Positions 20,471 to 30,434 of a stretch of DNA of 64,000 nt are shown here, in pieces. Origin of the DNA: Chloroflexota bacterium (GTDB taxonomy: Bacteria; Chloroflexota; Anaerolineae; Anaerolineales; Anaerolineaceae); contig JAAYCN010000067.1 of NCBI GenBank assembly GCA_012729755.1, positions 1 through 64,000 of the forward strand, in the 5' to 3' direction. The notes beneath the pieces were generated by a model. The model was not told the origin of the DNA and made no database searches. It saw nothing but the letters and a program-made list of their open reading frames with translations. Each line of letters begins with the position of its first letter. The first letter of the stretch is position 1. Position numbers and translations under genes: made by a program.

Positions 20471-21478
20471 ATGCCTAACTTGATCATCCTGAGGGGCGAC
20501 GACCCCACCCGCGTCACAGAGCTGCTCGCTGGCTACCGCGAAAGCCTTGGTGACCCAGGTACGGCTGATCTTAATTACACCGTTGTTGAGGGAGAAAACC
20601 TTAACCTTGAATCTTTGCGGGCAGATATCTCCACCATGCCCTTTTTGGCTGACAAACGATTAGTGGTTGTCAATAACGCCCAGGTCTTTCTCTCCAAAAC
20701 AAAAAAAGAAGATCGCCAACGTACCCTTGACTTGTTTAATGAACTGCCTGATACGAGTTTGCTTGTTTTAGTGATTGACGATGTCTCTAAACGCAAGAGG
20801 GGAATGATTAGCTGGGAAAATGATAAGGCCTACAACTGGTTGACCGATTGGGTCAATAAAAAAACAAACAACATTGAGTGGATCGATTGCGCCTTACCAA
20901 GTGAGGGCGAGATGAGCCAGTGGATTATCGCTCAGGCTAAACAGCAGGGCGGGGGCTTTCAGCCCGACGCGGCGAGGCTGTTGGGCAGTTATGTGGGCAA
21001 CAACACCCTGCGCGCCCGACAGGAGATTGACAAGCTGCTTACCTACGTCGGGCCTTCACGAGTGGTAACCCCCGAGGATGTCGTTTTATTGACCGCCCAG
21101 GAACAGGAGGGCGATATTTTCGCCTTTACCGACGCGTTGGGCGAACGCGACAGCGCGAAAGCGATGGATCAATTCCAGCGGCTGACCGACCGCGCTGATG
21201 TGGTTGAGCTGGCGCCGATGATCCATCGTCAATTCAGGCTGCTCATCCAAGCGCGTGAAATCATGGATGAGGATGGTCGGGCGGCTCAGATCGAAAAAGA
21301 ACTCGGGGTCTTATCTTTCATCGCCCAGAAGCTTGAAAAACAAGCCCGATTGTTTAAATTGCCTCAGCTGCTGGCGATTTATCAGCGGCTTTTGAAAATC
21401 GACGAAGACATGAAAACCGGCGGCATGCCTGGCGATGTGGCTTTTGAACTTTTCATCGCTGATCTGACCCGTAAGTAA
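20471..21478 (+). CDS. holA: DNA polymerase III subunit delta
   Basis: HolA-like architecture (LIILRGDDPTRVTELL ... NTLRARQEIDKLLTYVG). Confidence 0.9.
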   Translation: MPNLIILRGDDPTRVTELLAGYRESLGDPGTADLNYTVVEGENLNLESLRADISTMPFLADKRLVVVNNAQVFLSKTKKEDRQRTLDLFNELPDTSLLVLVIDDVSKRKRGMISWENDKAYNWLTDWVNKKTNNIEWIDCALPSEGEMSQWIIAQAKQQGGGFQPDAARLLGSYVGNNTLRARQEIDKLLTYVGPSRVVTPEDVVLLTAQEQEGDIFAFTDALGERDSAKAMDQFQRLTDRADVVELAPMIHRQFRLLIQAREIMDEDGRAAQIEKELGVLSFIAQKLEKQARLFKLPQLLAIYQRLLKIDEDMKTGGMPGDVAFELFIADLTRK

Positions 21479-21600
21479 ACGACTCTTCGCGCTGGCGTGG
21501 GGCTGGTTTGACCCAAATCCGCCGAAAGGACGAACAAATACTGTCTATTTGAACCAATTGCGTCGTTATCCCCTCATGATGCAACTATAATTTCTCCACG

Positions 21601-22830
21601 ATGACTCAAGACACTTCACCCGCAAAGCCGCAGTCACTGCGTGAGAAACTGCGGCGCAACATTCCGCTCAATTACCTGTTCACTTTTCTGATGGAATTTG
21701 GCCTGGCGCGCGGCATCTGGATGCTCTATCTGGCCGCGAAAGGTTTGAGTCTGTTTCAGATTGGCTTGATGGAAACTGTCTTTCACGTCACCTCTTTTCT
21801 GATGGAAGTGCCTACCGGTGTTGTCGCTGATTTGTACGGCCGCAAGGTCAGCCGGGCGTTGGGTCGGGCGGCGGATGTCGTTTCCACCGCGCTAATCCTG
21901 CTCTCTCACAATTTCACCGGAATCGCCATCGGCTTTATCTTTTCGGCGCTCAGCTACAATCTTGAGTCCGGAGCCGGGGAAGCTTTGGTGTTTGACTCGA
22001 TGAAACAGCTCGGGGAAGAAGACCGGTTCATTGGCGTGCGCGGTAGGACCGAAATGATCTATCAGGGGGTCAGCGTGATCAGCCTGCTTATTGGCGGCTA
22101 TATTGCCACTCTGAACTTTGACCGCGTCTATCAGGCCTCCCTGGTAATCAGCCTTCTGGCGTTGGCCAGCGCGCTGACCTTCACCGAACCAACCATCGTC
22201 GGGCAAGAACACAGCGGCAACGTCTTCAAACTGATGTGGAAGCAGTTCACCGACAGCCTGTCAGTCATTCGCGGCAGCCGCAAGGTGATGGCGCTGATTG
22301 TGCTCTCCGAGCTGGTCGGTGTGTTCAGCACCACGCTTTTTTTCTATATTCAGAATTATTACAAAAGTCAGGGGCTGAATGAGTTTCAGATTGGCGTGAT
22401 TCTGGCGGTGGGAGGGGTTTTGGCGGCGCTTTCGGCGAGCCAGGCCAGCCGTGTTAAACGTCTTGGCAAGCTGCGCATGCTGATCACAGCGCTCTCACTG
22501 GCGATGGTGGTGTGCTTCTGGGGTGTGCTGGCGGGGCGAAGCGGGGCGATCTTTTTCGCCTTGCTTGGGGCTCTTTACAGCATAATTTGGATATTGATCG
22601 GCGACGCGATCCATCAGCTTATTCCCAGTGAACAGCGCGCCACGATCATTTCAATGCAGAGCATGCTGTTCAGCCTGCTGATGATTTTGCTTTTCCCTGC
22701 GGTTGGCAAACTGGGGGATCTATACGGCCTGCGCCAGGCTTTCGTTTTTGTCGCTCTGTCAGCAACGCTGGCTTTGGGGGGCTTTATCACCGCGATCAAT
22801 ATTGTTTCGCGGCGCTCAAACACCGCTTAG
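21601..22830 (+). CDS. MFS transporter
   Basis: 12-TM pattern; MEVPTGVVADLYGRK motif. Confidence 0.9.
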   Translation: MTQDTSPAKPQSLREKLRRNIPLNYLFTFLMEFGLARGIWMLYLAAKGLSLFQIGLMETVFHVTSFLMEVPTGVVADLYGRKVSRALGRAADVVSTALILLSHNFTGIAIGFIFSALSYNLESGAGEALVFDSMKQLGEEDRFIGVRGRTEMIYQGVSVISLLIGGYIATLNFDRVYQASLVISLLALASALTFTEPTIVGQEHSGNVFKLMWKQFTDSLSVIRGSRKVMALIVLSELVGVFSTTLFFYIQNYYKSQGLNEFQIGVILAVGGVLAALSASQASRVKRLGKLRMLITALSLAMVVCFWGVLAGRSGAIFFALLGALYSIIWILIGDAIHQLIPSEQRATIISMQSMLFSLLMILLFPAVGKLGDLYGLRQAFVFVALSATLALGGFITAINIVSRRSNTA

Positions 22831-22835
22831 CTTGT

Positions 22836-23645
22836 TTATAAACCCTGCGCGAAGCGCTCCGCCCGCAGGATCGCGTCTAATTGTGGGAAGATGGCCTGAT
22901 TGGCAGCGATGATATCTGGCGTGCCCGAGAGCAGGTCTCCCTCGCCCCACAGCGGTTCGACCCTGACGCCAGCTTCACGGCAGATCAAAATCCCCGCGGC
23001 TACGTCCCAGGGGTTCAGCGCGATCTCCCAGAAACCTTCCACCCGCCCGTTAGCCACATAGGCGAGATCAAGCGCGGCTGAGCCCAGCCGCCTGACGCAC
23101 TGCGCCTCCAGCATCACACGGTTGAAATAAGGCAGGTTTGAGCGCGGCGTGTTGAAGAACTGGAAGCGAAACCCGGTGATTAGCATGGCGTCGATCATCT
23201 GGTCAATTGTCGAGGGACGGATCGGTTTGCCATTGAGCCAGGCGCCTTTGCCGGCTTCGGCGCTGAAGCATTCGTCCAGGCTCGGGTCATAGATTACGCC
23301 CAGTTTCAGCTCGCCTTTGAAGGCGTAGGCGATTGAGACCGAATAGATCCTCAGCCCATGTGCGTAATTGAGCGTGCCATCCAGCGGGTCAATATACCAG
23401 CGGTGATCGCTGTCGCCCTGGTGTTCGCCTGATTCTTCCGCGTTGATCGTATGGGTCGGGAAAGCCTTTCCGATCTCACCCAGCAGGTAAGCCTCGCTGG
23501 CCATATCAGCGGCGGTCACCAGGTCGGCTTTGGATTTGTGCCGCGTGTTCAGCTCGCCATCCTGCATGTCCCGCAGGATTCTCCCGGCTTCTTTTGCCCA
23601 GCTGATCAGCTGGCTGAGTTGGGGTGTGTCTGGCTCGTTTGACAT
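22836..23645 (-). CDS. Inositol monophosphatase family protein
   Basis: NAEESGEHQ, WYIDPLDGTLNYAHG, NPWDVAAGILICREAG; likely start MSNEPDTPQ at 23645. Confidence 0.92.
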   Translation of the reverse strand: MSNEPDTPQLSQLISWAKEAGRILRDMQDGELNTRHKSKADLVTAADMASEAYLLGEIGKAFPTHTINAEESGEHQGDSDHRWYIDPLDGTLNYAHGLRIYSVSIAYAFKGELKLGVIYDPSLDECFSAEAGKGAWLNGKPIRPSTIDQMIDAMLITGFRFQFFNTPRSNLPYFNRVMLEAQCVRRLGSAALDLAYVANGRVEGFWEIALNPWDVAAGILICREAGVRVEPLWGEGDLLSGTPDIIAANQAIFPQLDAILRAERFAQGL

Positions 23646-23858
23646 TTTTGATAACCTTTCGCCGCGCAGATTTTGCCTGTCTATTCTAACGCAGTGAGCG
23701 TAAATGAGTCGCCAAAATATATAAAATAGAAAGTGATGCGGAGTGTTATGTTGTTCTGAGATCAACTTCGCATGTGTAATAAAGTCTAATTAAAAACTCT
23801 GTGGCGGGGAATTATCTGATAAGATTAATAAAGGTTAACAGTTTTCTTGGGGTTTGAA

Positions 23859-24770
23859 ATGATAAATGCCTATATCGGCGTGACAGATAATCAATGGTTT
23901 TCGCTCCTAAAATCTCAACCCGATACTGATGAAGTAAATTTTTGGTCGCCTTCTGGAAAATTCTTTAAGGCGTTGAAGCCTGGCGAACTTTTTCTTTTTA
24001 AACTCCATTATCCTGAAAACTTTGTTGTCGGCGGAGGAATTTTTGCCCACTCTACTGTCTTGCCGATTTCTCTAGCCTGGGAGGCATTTGGAATAAAAAA
24101 TGGAGCTTCCAGTCTAACTGATCTGCGCGAAAAAATTGACAAGTATCGTAAGATTCCAGGAGATCCATATGAAGATTATCAAATAGGCTGTATCCTGATT
24201 CAACAACCATTTTTTCTTCCCGAGAACAAATGGATTCTTCCACCTGATGATATGCCAAAGAATATTGTTTCTGGCAAAAGGTATGATTTGAGCGTTGAAC
24301 CAGGTTTATCTATATGGAATCAACTTAAGATCGCTCGAAGTCAAAAGAATGTAATCCAAGAGCCAGCCGTTAGATATGGCAAACCAACAATTGTCTTACC
24401 ACGGCTTGGGCAAGGTTCGTTCCGGATTCTGGTTACAGATGCCTATGAAAGGAAATGTGCCATATCCAGTGAACGCACTTTGCCAGTACTTGAAGCGGCT
24501 CATATAAAACCATATAGTGCCTCTGGAGAGCATAAGGTTAATAATGGAATCCTGTTCCGACAGGATATTCACACTCTTTTCGATAGAGGGTATTTGACTG
24601 TTACACCCGATTTGAAGGTTGAAGTGAGTAGGAAAATTCGCGAAGAATTTGAAAACGGCAAGGAGTATTACAAATTTCATGGGCAACTGTTGAAAACTCC
24701 TAAAAGTTGGATGGACCAGCCATCTCCTGAGTATTTGGCTTGGCATAACGATAACGTTTATAGAGGTTGA
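23859..24770 (+). CDS. HNH endonuclease with N-terminal PUA-like domain (candidate modification-dependent restriction enzyme)
   Basis: AYIGVTDNQWFSLLKSQPDTDEVNFWSP N-domain; HNH core RKCAISSERTLPVLEAAHIKPYS..NGILFRQDIHTLFDRGYLTV; locally AT-rich. Confidence 0.8.
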   Translation: MINAYIGVTDNQWFSLLKSQPDTDEVNFWSPSGKFFKALKPGELFLFKLHYPENFVVGGGIFAHSTVLPISLAWEAFGIKNGASSLTDLREKIDKYRKIPGDPYEDYQIGCILIQQPFFLPENKWILPPDDMPKNIVSGKRYDLSVEPGLSIWNQLKIARSQKNVIQEPAVRYGKPTIVLPRLGQGSFRILVTDAYERKCAISSERTLPVLEAAHIKPYSASGEHKVNNGILFRQDIHTLFDRGYLTVTPDLKVEVSRKIREEFENGKEYYKFHGQLLKTPKSWMDQPSPEYLAWHNDNVYRG

Positions 24771-24887
24771 ATAATCATCACGGAGTTGCTTCGCCTTCGA
24801 AGGATACAATCATGGTTATTATCTCAACAGAGGCAGGCTTTCACATTTGTCTGCTTTACAGCCAAAATATCAGTTCTCGCATCAAGC

Positions 24888-24997
24888 TGTGTAAAACTTG
24901 TGGAAAATTTTAACAATTCTGTGGACGCAAGGTTGAAGCAAGGGGCTATAATTGTGGAAAATCCCTTTAAATATGTGGAAAGATAGCCTGTGATATT
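24888..24997 (-). other. Candidate oriC: phased one-strand DnaA-box-like array
   Basis: TGTGTAAAA (24888), TGTGGAAAA (24899), TGTGGACGC (24920), TGTGGAAAA (24953), TGTGGAAAG (24974), TGTGATATT (24989); three match the complement of TTWTNCACA exactly. Confidence 0.6.
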
Positions 24998-25197
24998 CTC
25001 TCCAAGCCAAAGATTTCTCTCCCCCGACATAAAGGCGATGACACCAAGAGGACAGCAATTCTGCCCTATTCGGAAAGTTGAGGCTGCATGACGCAAAACA
25101 ACCCGCTGTCAAAGTTCGCTGTATTACAGCTCCCGGGCTGTTCGGACAATTCTCTGTCTGCGCAACCTTGTAAGCAGGCACCCCAGACAAACTATTT

Positions 25198-26727
25198 ATG
25201 AGCACAAAGTTCCTGGTGAAGTGGCTGATGGCTTTGGTCGGGCTGGCCTTGTTGATTGGGGTCTGCGGTTCTGAAGCGCCATTGACGTGGGCAGCAGTGA
25301 ACAGCTTGCCGGGCAATGACATGGCTTGTTACCGGAATTTGGCCGAGATTGAATCGCGGTTGACCGAATTGGTTAACCTTTACCCGAGCCTGGCAGAGAA
25401 GATTGACATCGGGAACTCATGGGAAAAGGATCATTTGGTTGGCGGCGGAGCGGGCAGCGATATTTTGGTGTTAAAGCTGACCAACCAGTCACTCATGGGC
25501 AACAAACCGAAGCTGTTCGTGGTCAGCGGGTTAGATGCGAGGGACATCATGGGGGCGGAGATTAACCTGCGCTTCGCGGAGCGCCTGCTGTCGGGGTATG
25601 ACAGCAACGCAAACACGCGCATGACGCTCGATTTCAGCGAGGTGCACCTGCTGATTGTCGCTAATCCAGATGGACGGGCTTATCTTGAAAATCAGTTCGC
25701 TGAATCCCGGGAGAATTCACAAGATCTGCCCACTTACCAGGAAGCCTGGGGGCGCAACCGCAATACCGCTGGCTGCCCTGTCAGCGAATTAATCGGCGTT
25801 GATCTGAGTCGAAACTTCCCCGTCGGGTTCATGCCGAATAGCGACGCGTGTTGGGATGATTACCCGGGCGCCGAAGCTAAGTCGGAACCTGAAACAGAAG
25901 CGATCGCGGATTATATGCAGTCTCTTTATGGTATGGAGAGAACTGATTTAAACTCGCTTATTCCTGAAACAACCCCTGGGATGGTCATTAATCTTACGGA
26001 GTGGGCGAAAACTAACAAAATTTATCACGCTTATCACCACACGGTGGATGATCATGAGAACAATCAAGCTTTGGCGAGCCGATTAGCCTTCAAATTAGCT
26101 CACTCTCAAGACGCGGTCGAAACAATTGAAATCAAGCAGCCAGCTGACGCTCCTGACTCGCGTTACGGCAATCTTATTGATACATCCTATGGGCTTTCGG
26201 GTGTGTCTTCTTTCGAATTTCAATTAAAGGGGTTCCTCTTTCCATCTCAATTTACCCCATGTACTTATTTTGAAGGCTCATTCGCTGACAGCTGGTCTGA
26301 AGTTTTAGTGTTAGCAGCCCGTGCGGCGGCGAGGCCTTATGAGTTTGGGCAGGGGCCCGAAATTATGTCGATCGAATCAAACCTTATCGGCACTCTCGGT
26401 CAGCTGTGGAGCGCTTCGGGCGCTGTCGACAGCCAGTTTGGAGTCCAATCTGTTCCCTCAGTCCCTCCTGACCCGACCGGCGTGGTTTACTCACTTCGGA
26501 CGCCCGCATGGTGGTCAGGTGGAACCGCTGTTGAAGCAACCTACATCCCAAATTCTCAAAACCCCCGTTTTGGCACATTTAACGCGAGCTTTAACTTCCC
26601 TGAACTCGGACCAGACCAATCTTTGGTGTTTTTTCAATCTGTCAATCAGGATGGGAAAAGGGGCATTCCCTGCGCGGTGAGCATCTACCGCAGATACTAT
26701 CTCCTGCTGCCGGTCGTTCAAAGATAG
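25198..26727 (+). CDS. Secreted M14-family zinc carboxypeptidase
   Basis: Signal peptide; LFVVSGLDARDIMGAEINLRFAERLL, VDLSRNFPVGF, FEFQLKGFLFPSQF. Confidence 0.8.
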   Translation: MSTKFLVKWLMALVGLALLIGVCGSEAPLTWAAVNSLPGNDMACYRNLAEIESRLTELVNLYPSLAEKIDIGNSWEKDHLVGGGAGSDILVLKLTNQSLMGNKPKLFVVSGLDARDIMGAEINLRFAERLLSGYDSNANTRMTLDFSEVHLLIVANPDGRAYLENQFAESRENSQDLPTYQEAWGRNRNTAGCPVSELIGVDLSRNFPVGFMPNSDACWDDYPGAEAKSEPETEAIADYMQSLYGMERTDLNSLIPETTPGMVINLTEWAKTNKIYHAYHHTVDDHENNQALASRLAFKLAHSQDAVETIEIKQPADAPDSRYGNLIDTSYGLSGVSSFEFQLKGFLFPSQFTPCTYFEGSFADSWSEVLVLAARAAARPYEFGQGPEIMSIESNLIGTLGQLWSASGAVDSQFGVQSVPSVPPDPTGVVYSLRTPAWWSGGTAVEATYIPNSQNPRFGTFNASFNFPELGPDQSLVFFQSVNQDGKRGIPCAVSIYRRYYLLLPVVQR

Positions 26728-26853
26728 TATTGGAAAAAATCAACGATGATAAAGGGGGAATCTAGAAAATTGAAGCGGTTTGATATGCGCAATGTTGCTG
26801 ATTAGACTTCCATCTAATATAATAGATATATATCTAACATAAGGTCTATCATC

Positions 26854-27915
26854 ATGGCAACGGCACCACTGCGCACAAAACTTTATTGGGATTTTGGCAC
26901 GGCATATGACCTGTTTCTATCCCTGCATGTCTTGCATGAGCCGGACATCTTCGGGTTGAAGGCATCCTGGGCTGCGGGAGTACGGTCGAGGATCCCGAGT
27001 GAACATCGACAGACGCTTGAACTGATGCGAAATATCATGTCGATGCCGCATTATTTTGTTCACAACCTGCCACAGCCTAAATCCGCTGAAACGCTGTTGG
27101 ATGCCCTGATGAAAATGCCGACGGGGATGCGACTTCCGGCGCTGTATTTCAGAGGGAACAGCCCCAAGGAGCTGCGTGAGATTTTGCACAACTGCTCGGC
27201 TCGCGCCAAATGGACGAGGGCGGAGAAAAATGTGATCGTTGAGTCGTTCCGGATGAACAATCACGAGGCGCACCAGACAGTTTTAGAGCAGCTGCACTAT
27301 GCCTGGTCTCATCGGGAAGAGTATGGCGAGGCGCTGCTGGCGGCGCTGAAGTCATACTTTGACAATTTCTTCGCCGAGGAGGAACAGCGCATCCTGCCGG
27401 TATTGAAGCAGGGATTGTCGCACGCGCAGATGCGTTCGGGCTCGCTGCCGTTGGCGGCGATGCTCGAGGAGTTGAGCAGCGGTGTGCGCTACCGCGACTT
27501 GGAGCAAATCAATGGCATTCACCTGGCGCCGAGCTTTTGGGGCGCGCCGCTGTTGTTTTATGACGAGCTGGATAACGACGAGATGCTGATGTTGTTCCCA
27601 GCCCGACCGGAGACAATGGCAATTATCCCCGGGGAAATCGTGCCGGATGCTCTGTTGAATGGGTTGAAAGCGCTATCTGACTCGACCCGCCTGCGCATTT
27701 TGAGGTATCTGACCCATTGCCCTCAGACTGCCGCGCAGCTGTCGCGCGCTTTGCGGTTGAGGCCGCCGACAGTGGCGCACCATTTGATGGGACTGCGCAT
27801 GGCTGGCGTGGTGCAGGTGATTATCAGCCACGAAGGCGACCGGCAGTACGCGACCCGCTTTGAGGGGTTTGATACCATCCAGGATCTGCTGTACCACTTT
27901 GTGCACGGAGATTAG
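26854..27915 (+). CDS. ArsR-type winged-helix transcriptional regulator
   Basis: C-terminal LKALSDSTRLRILRYLTHCPQTAAQLSRALRLRPPTVAHHLMGLRMAGVV. Confidence 0.85.
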   Translation: MATAPLRTKLYWDFGTAYDLFLSLHVLHEPDIFGLKASWAAGVRSRIPSEHRQTLELMRNIMSMPHYFVHNLPQPKSAETLLDALMKMPTGMRLPALYFRGNSPKELREILHNCSARAKWTRAEKNVIVESFRMNNHEAHQTVLEQLHYAWSHREEYGEALLAALKSYFDNFFAEEEQRILPVLKQGLSHAQMRSGSLPLAAMLEELSSGVRYRDLEQINGIHLAPSFWGAPLLFYDELDNDEMLMLFPARPETMAIIPGEIVPDALLNGLKALSDSTRLRILRYLTHCPQTAAQLSRALRLRPPTVAHHLMGLRMAGVVQVIISHEGDRQYATRFEGFDTIQDLLYHFVHGD

Positions 27916-27916
27916 A

Positions 27917-29245
27917 TTGAGAACGCAAAGCGCAGTTGGCGACGGGAAAGACTCGTTCATTAGTACCTACATCGACCGGGTGAGGTCGTTCAGCCCTAAT
28001 GCGCGCCTTTATTTAACCGGCGCGGTGATCTACGGCACCGTGATGGGGGTATTTCAGCTGCTGTTTAACTTTTATATGCTCAGTCTGGGATACGACGAGG
28101 TGGTAATCGGAAATTTGGTAACCATACGCAGCGCGACTTCACTGGTGGCGGCGCTGCCGATGGGATACCTGACCGACCGTATCGGCCGCAAAAACGCTTT
28201 TTTCTTTGGGTATATCACAGTGGGATTTTCGGTGGCAATGATGTTGGTAGCGCCGAAGATTCTTGTGCTGAACGTAATGAATGTTCTGATGGGCTTCGGC
28301 CAATCGCTTTCGATGGTAGCGATGGGGCCTTTTTTGATGGAAAACAGCACCGAGAAAGAACGCACGTATCTGTTTAGTTTTTCGAGCGGGATCGGCATGG
28401 TGGCGGCTTCTATCGGGCAATGGCTGGGCGGATACCTGCCGACGTGGATGGGGAGTTTGTTTAAGGTGCCGGCTTCAAGCTCGACGGCGTATGCCTGGTC
28501 TTTGAGCATTATTATCGTTGGGACGCTGTTGGCGCTGGTGCCGAACCTGATGATGACACGCAACAGGTTGTTGACCAGTGAGCGATCGGTTTTCGCGCCA
28601 TTGGAATATATGAAGGTTAATCCGGGCGGCCTGACACGGCTGATCACGCCGATGCTGATCACTTCAATTGGCGCGGGCATGATCATGCCGTTTATGAATC
28701 TGTTTTTCAGGAATGTGCATCTTCAAAGCGACGCGGTAATCGGCACAATGTTCGCCTGGGGGTCGCTGGCGATGGCGATCGGCCTGCTAATCGCGCCGGC
28801 ACTGGCGGAAAAATATGGAAAGATCGAAATTGTGGTGCTAACCCAGGCGCTGTCGGTTCCTTTCCTGGCGCTGTTGGGTTTTTCGCCGATCTTCACTTTG
28901 AGCCTGGTTGCGTATTATGTGAGAATCATGCTGATGAACATGAGCAGCCCAGTGTATTCAACGTTCGTCATGGAGCAGGTGGACGGCAAGTATCGGGCGA
29001 TGGTGGCTTCGCTGTCGAGCATGGCGAACCAGTTTGGCTGGGCTTTCAGCCCGACAATCAGCGGGTTTATCCAAGTCAGGTATGGGTTTAAACCGGCGTT
29101 TATGCTGACCATTGTGTTTTATGTCATTGCGATCAGCATGTATTATGTGTGGTTCTGGAAGAATCGGAAACCTGTGATGACAGCCGAACCAACCGCGCAG
29201 CAGAATGAGACTGAGGGGGATGGGGTTAAAAAAGCCGAGGTTTAG
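27917..29245 (+). CDS. MFS transporter (TTG start proposed just after the arsR-type stop)
   Basis: 12-TM; LPMGYLTDRIGRKNAFF motif. Confidence 0.88.
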   Translation: MRTQSAVGDGKDSFISTYIDRVRSFSPNARLYLTGAVIYGTVMGVFQLLFNFYMLSLGYDEVVIGNLVTIRSATSLVAALPMGYLTDRIGRKNAFFFGYITVGFSVAMMLVAPKILVLNVMNVLMGFGQSLSMVAMGPFLMENSTEKERTYLFSFSSGIGMVAASIGQWLGGYLPTWMGSLFKVPASSSTAYAWSLSIIIVGTLLALVPNLMMTRNRLLTSERSVFAPLEYMKVNPGGLTRLITPMLITSIGAGMIMPFMNLFFRNVHLQSDAVIGTMFAWGSLAMAIGLLIAPALAEKYGKIEIVVLTQALSVPFLALLGFSPIFTLSLVAYYVRIMLMNMSSPVYSTFVMEQVDGKYRAMVASLSSMANQFGWAFSPTISGFIQVRYGFKPAFMLTIVFYVIAISMYYVWFWKNRKPVMTAEPTAQQNETEGDGVKKAEV

Positions 29246-29256
29246 TTTTGGAAAAC

Positions 29257-30174
29257 TCAGTCTGATTCGGGATTGGTGTTGTCTCTGAAATCGTAGATGC
29301 CGTCGGCGAAAGTCCATTCATGCCCACAGCCCGGGCAGGTCTGCGATTGGTCAGTTTCGGGCAGGGGGGCGGCGCAAAGCGGGCATTGGAAAAACATACC
29401 TGCCGGAATGGCAGGGGATAAACCTGTGGCGCTGGAGCGGGTGAAGAGGCTGGGGGAATACTGCCAGAAAGCTCCGGTTGGCTGGAGGAGCTTATCAAGG
29501 TTGACAAGAAGTTGATGGGGGAGATGGCGTTTGAGCCATGCCGAACGAAAGTGAGAGACGGCGAGCTGCTTTTCAAGTTTGAAACCAGCCTGCCGCAATT
29601 GAAGACGGATAGTTTGGGGATGAAAGTTGAAATTGAGTTTAACAAACTCAACCGGGTCAGGCTGGAATGGATTCCAGGTCTGGCGGCCGACGAGATAACG
29701 CAGGACTGATTTAAAGTTGCGTTTGTTGGCGTACTCGAGGATGAAAATGCCGCTTTGGGCCATGACCCGGCGGACGTTAGCCAGCGCGAGGTCTGGACGC
29801 CGCATGTGATGAAGGGTGCGGATCATCGTGGCACCGTCAAAGAGGCCATCCATGAAGGGCAATTTGTAGATATCGGCAGCAACGTAGAGATGACGCGGTG
29901 AATCGCCAAGCCGTTGGCGTGCTTGAAGAAGCTGGGTGCGGGAATAGTCGAGAAGGACAACGCGCTGGTAGCCCTGATAGCGTGGAGTGTTGCGGCCCGC
30001 TCCGGCACCGAGCTCAAGCAAGAGGCTGCCTGAAGCGGGCAGGAGTCGTTTGAGGGCGATTTCTTCGGCGGCGTCTTCGTAGCGGCGTTCGCCGGTGTCC
30101 CAAAAAGTGGCCTGATAGTCGGAATCAGTGTAATCGCAGACGGGCGGGGTTTCGGCAGGTTGAGAGTTGTTCAT
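29257..30174 (-). CDS. Class I SAM methyltransferase with C-terminal zinc ribbon
   Basis: LLLELGAGAGRNTPRY; CPLCAAPL..CPGCGHEW; start MNNSQPAET chosen because the longer ORF enters the SRP RNA. Confidence 0.83.
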   Translation of the reverse strand: MNNSQPAETPPVCDYTDSDYQATFWDTGERRYEDAAEEIALKRLLPASGSLLLELGAGAGRNTPRYQGYQRVVLLDYSRTQLLQARQRLGDSPRHLYVAADIYKLPFMDGLFDGATMIRTLHHMRRPDLALANVRRVMAQSGIFILEYANKRNFKSVLRYLVGRQTWNPFQPDPVEFVKLNFNFHPQTIRLQLRQAGFKLEKQLAVSHFRSAWLKRHLPHQLLVNLDKLLQPTGAFWQYSPSLFTRSSATGLSPAIPAGMFFQCPLCAAPLPETDQSQTCPGCGHEWTFADGIYDFRDNTNPESD

Positions 30175-30221
30175 AGCAAGATAACTGTTCGCGCATGGAT
30201 AATTGTAAATCAGTTTAACGC

Positions 30222-30326
30222 GTTCGGGCAGGTTTGCCGGCAACACCCGAAGTTACCTCCTTACCGCTGCTTCCTCTCGGACCTGACGGGGTTCGCAGGG
30301 TTTCGCCGTGCCGGTCCCGCCCGAAC
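30222..30326 (-). ncRNA. ffs: Signal recognition particle RNA (small bacterial 4.5S type)
   Basis: GTCAGGTCCGAGAGGAAGCAGCGGTAA apical motif; 5' GTTCGGGCGGGACCGGC pairs with 3' GCCGGCAAACCTGCCCGAAC. Confidence 0.95.
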
Positions 30327-30434
30327 GTGATAAAGGATAATCGAGAGGGCGTGGGATGTCAATCAGATGGGATCGGCACAGGACAGATCTGCGCGAGCAA
30401 TACAGCGTGATAAGAAATGGCGCCGGTCGGCGGG

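Noticed and set aside
30174-30246. Longer N-terminus of the methyltransferase ORF (start 30246)
   Set aside because: It would overlap the SRP RNA gene; MNNSQPAET at 30174 is the better start.
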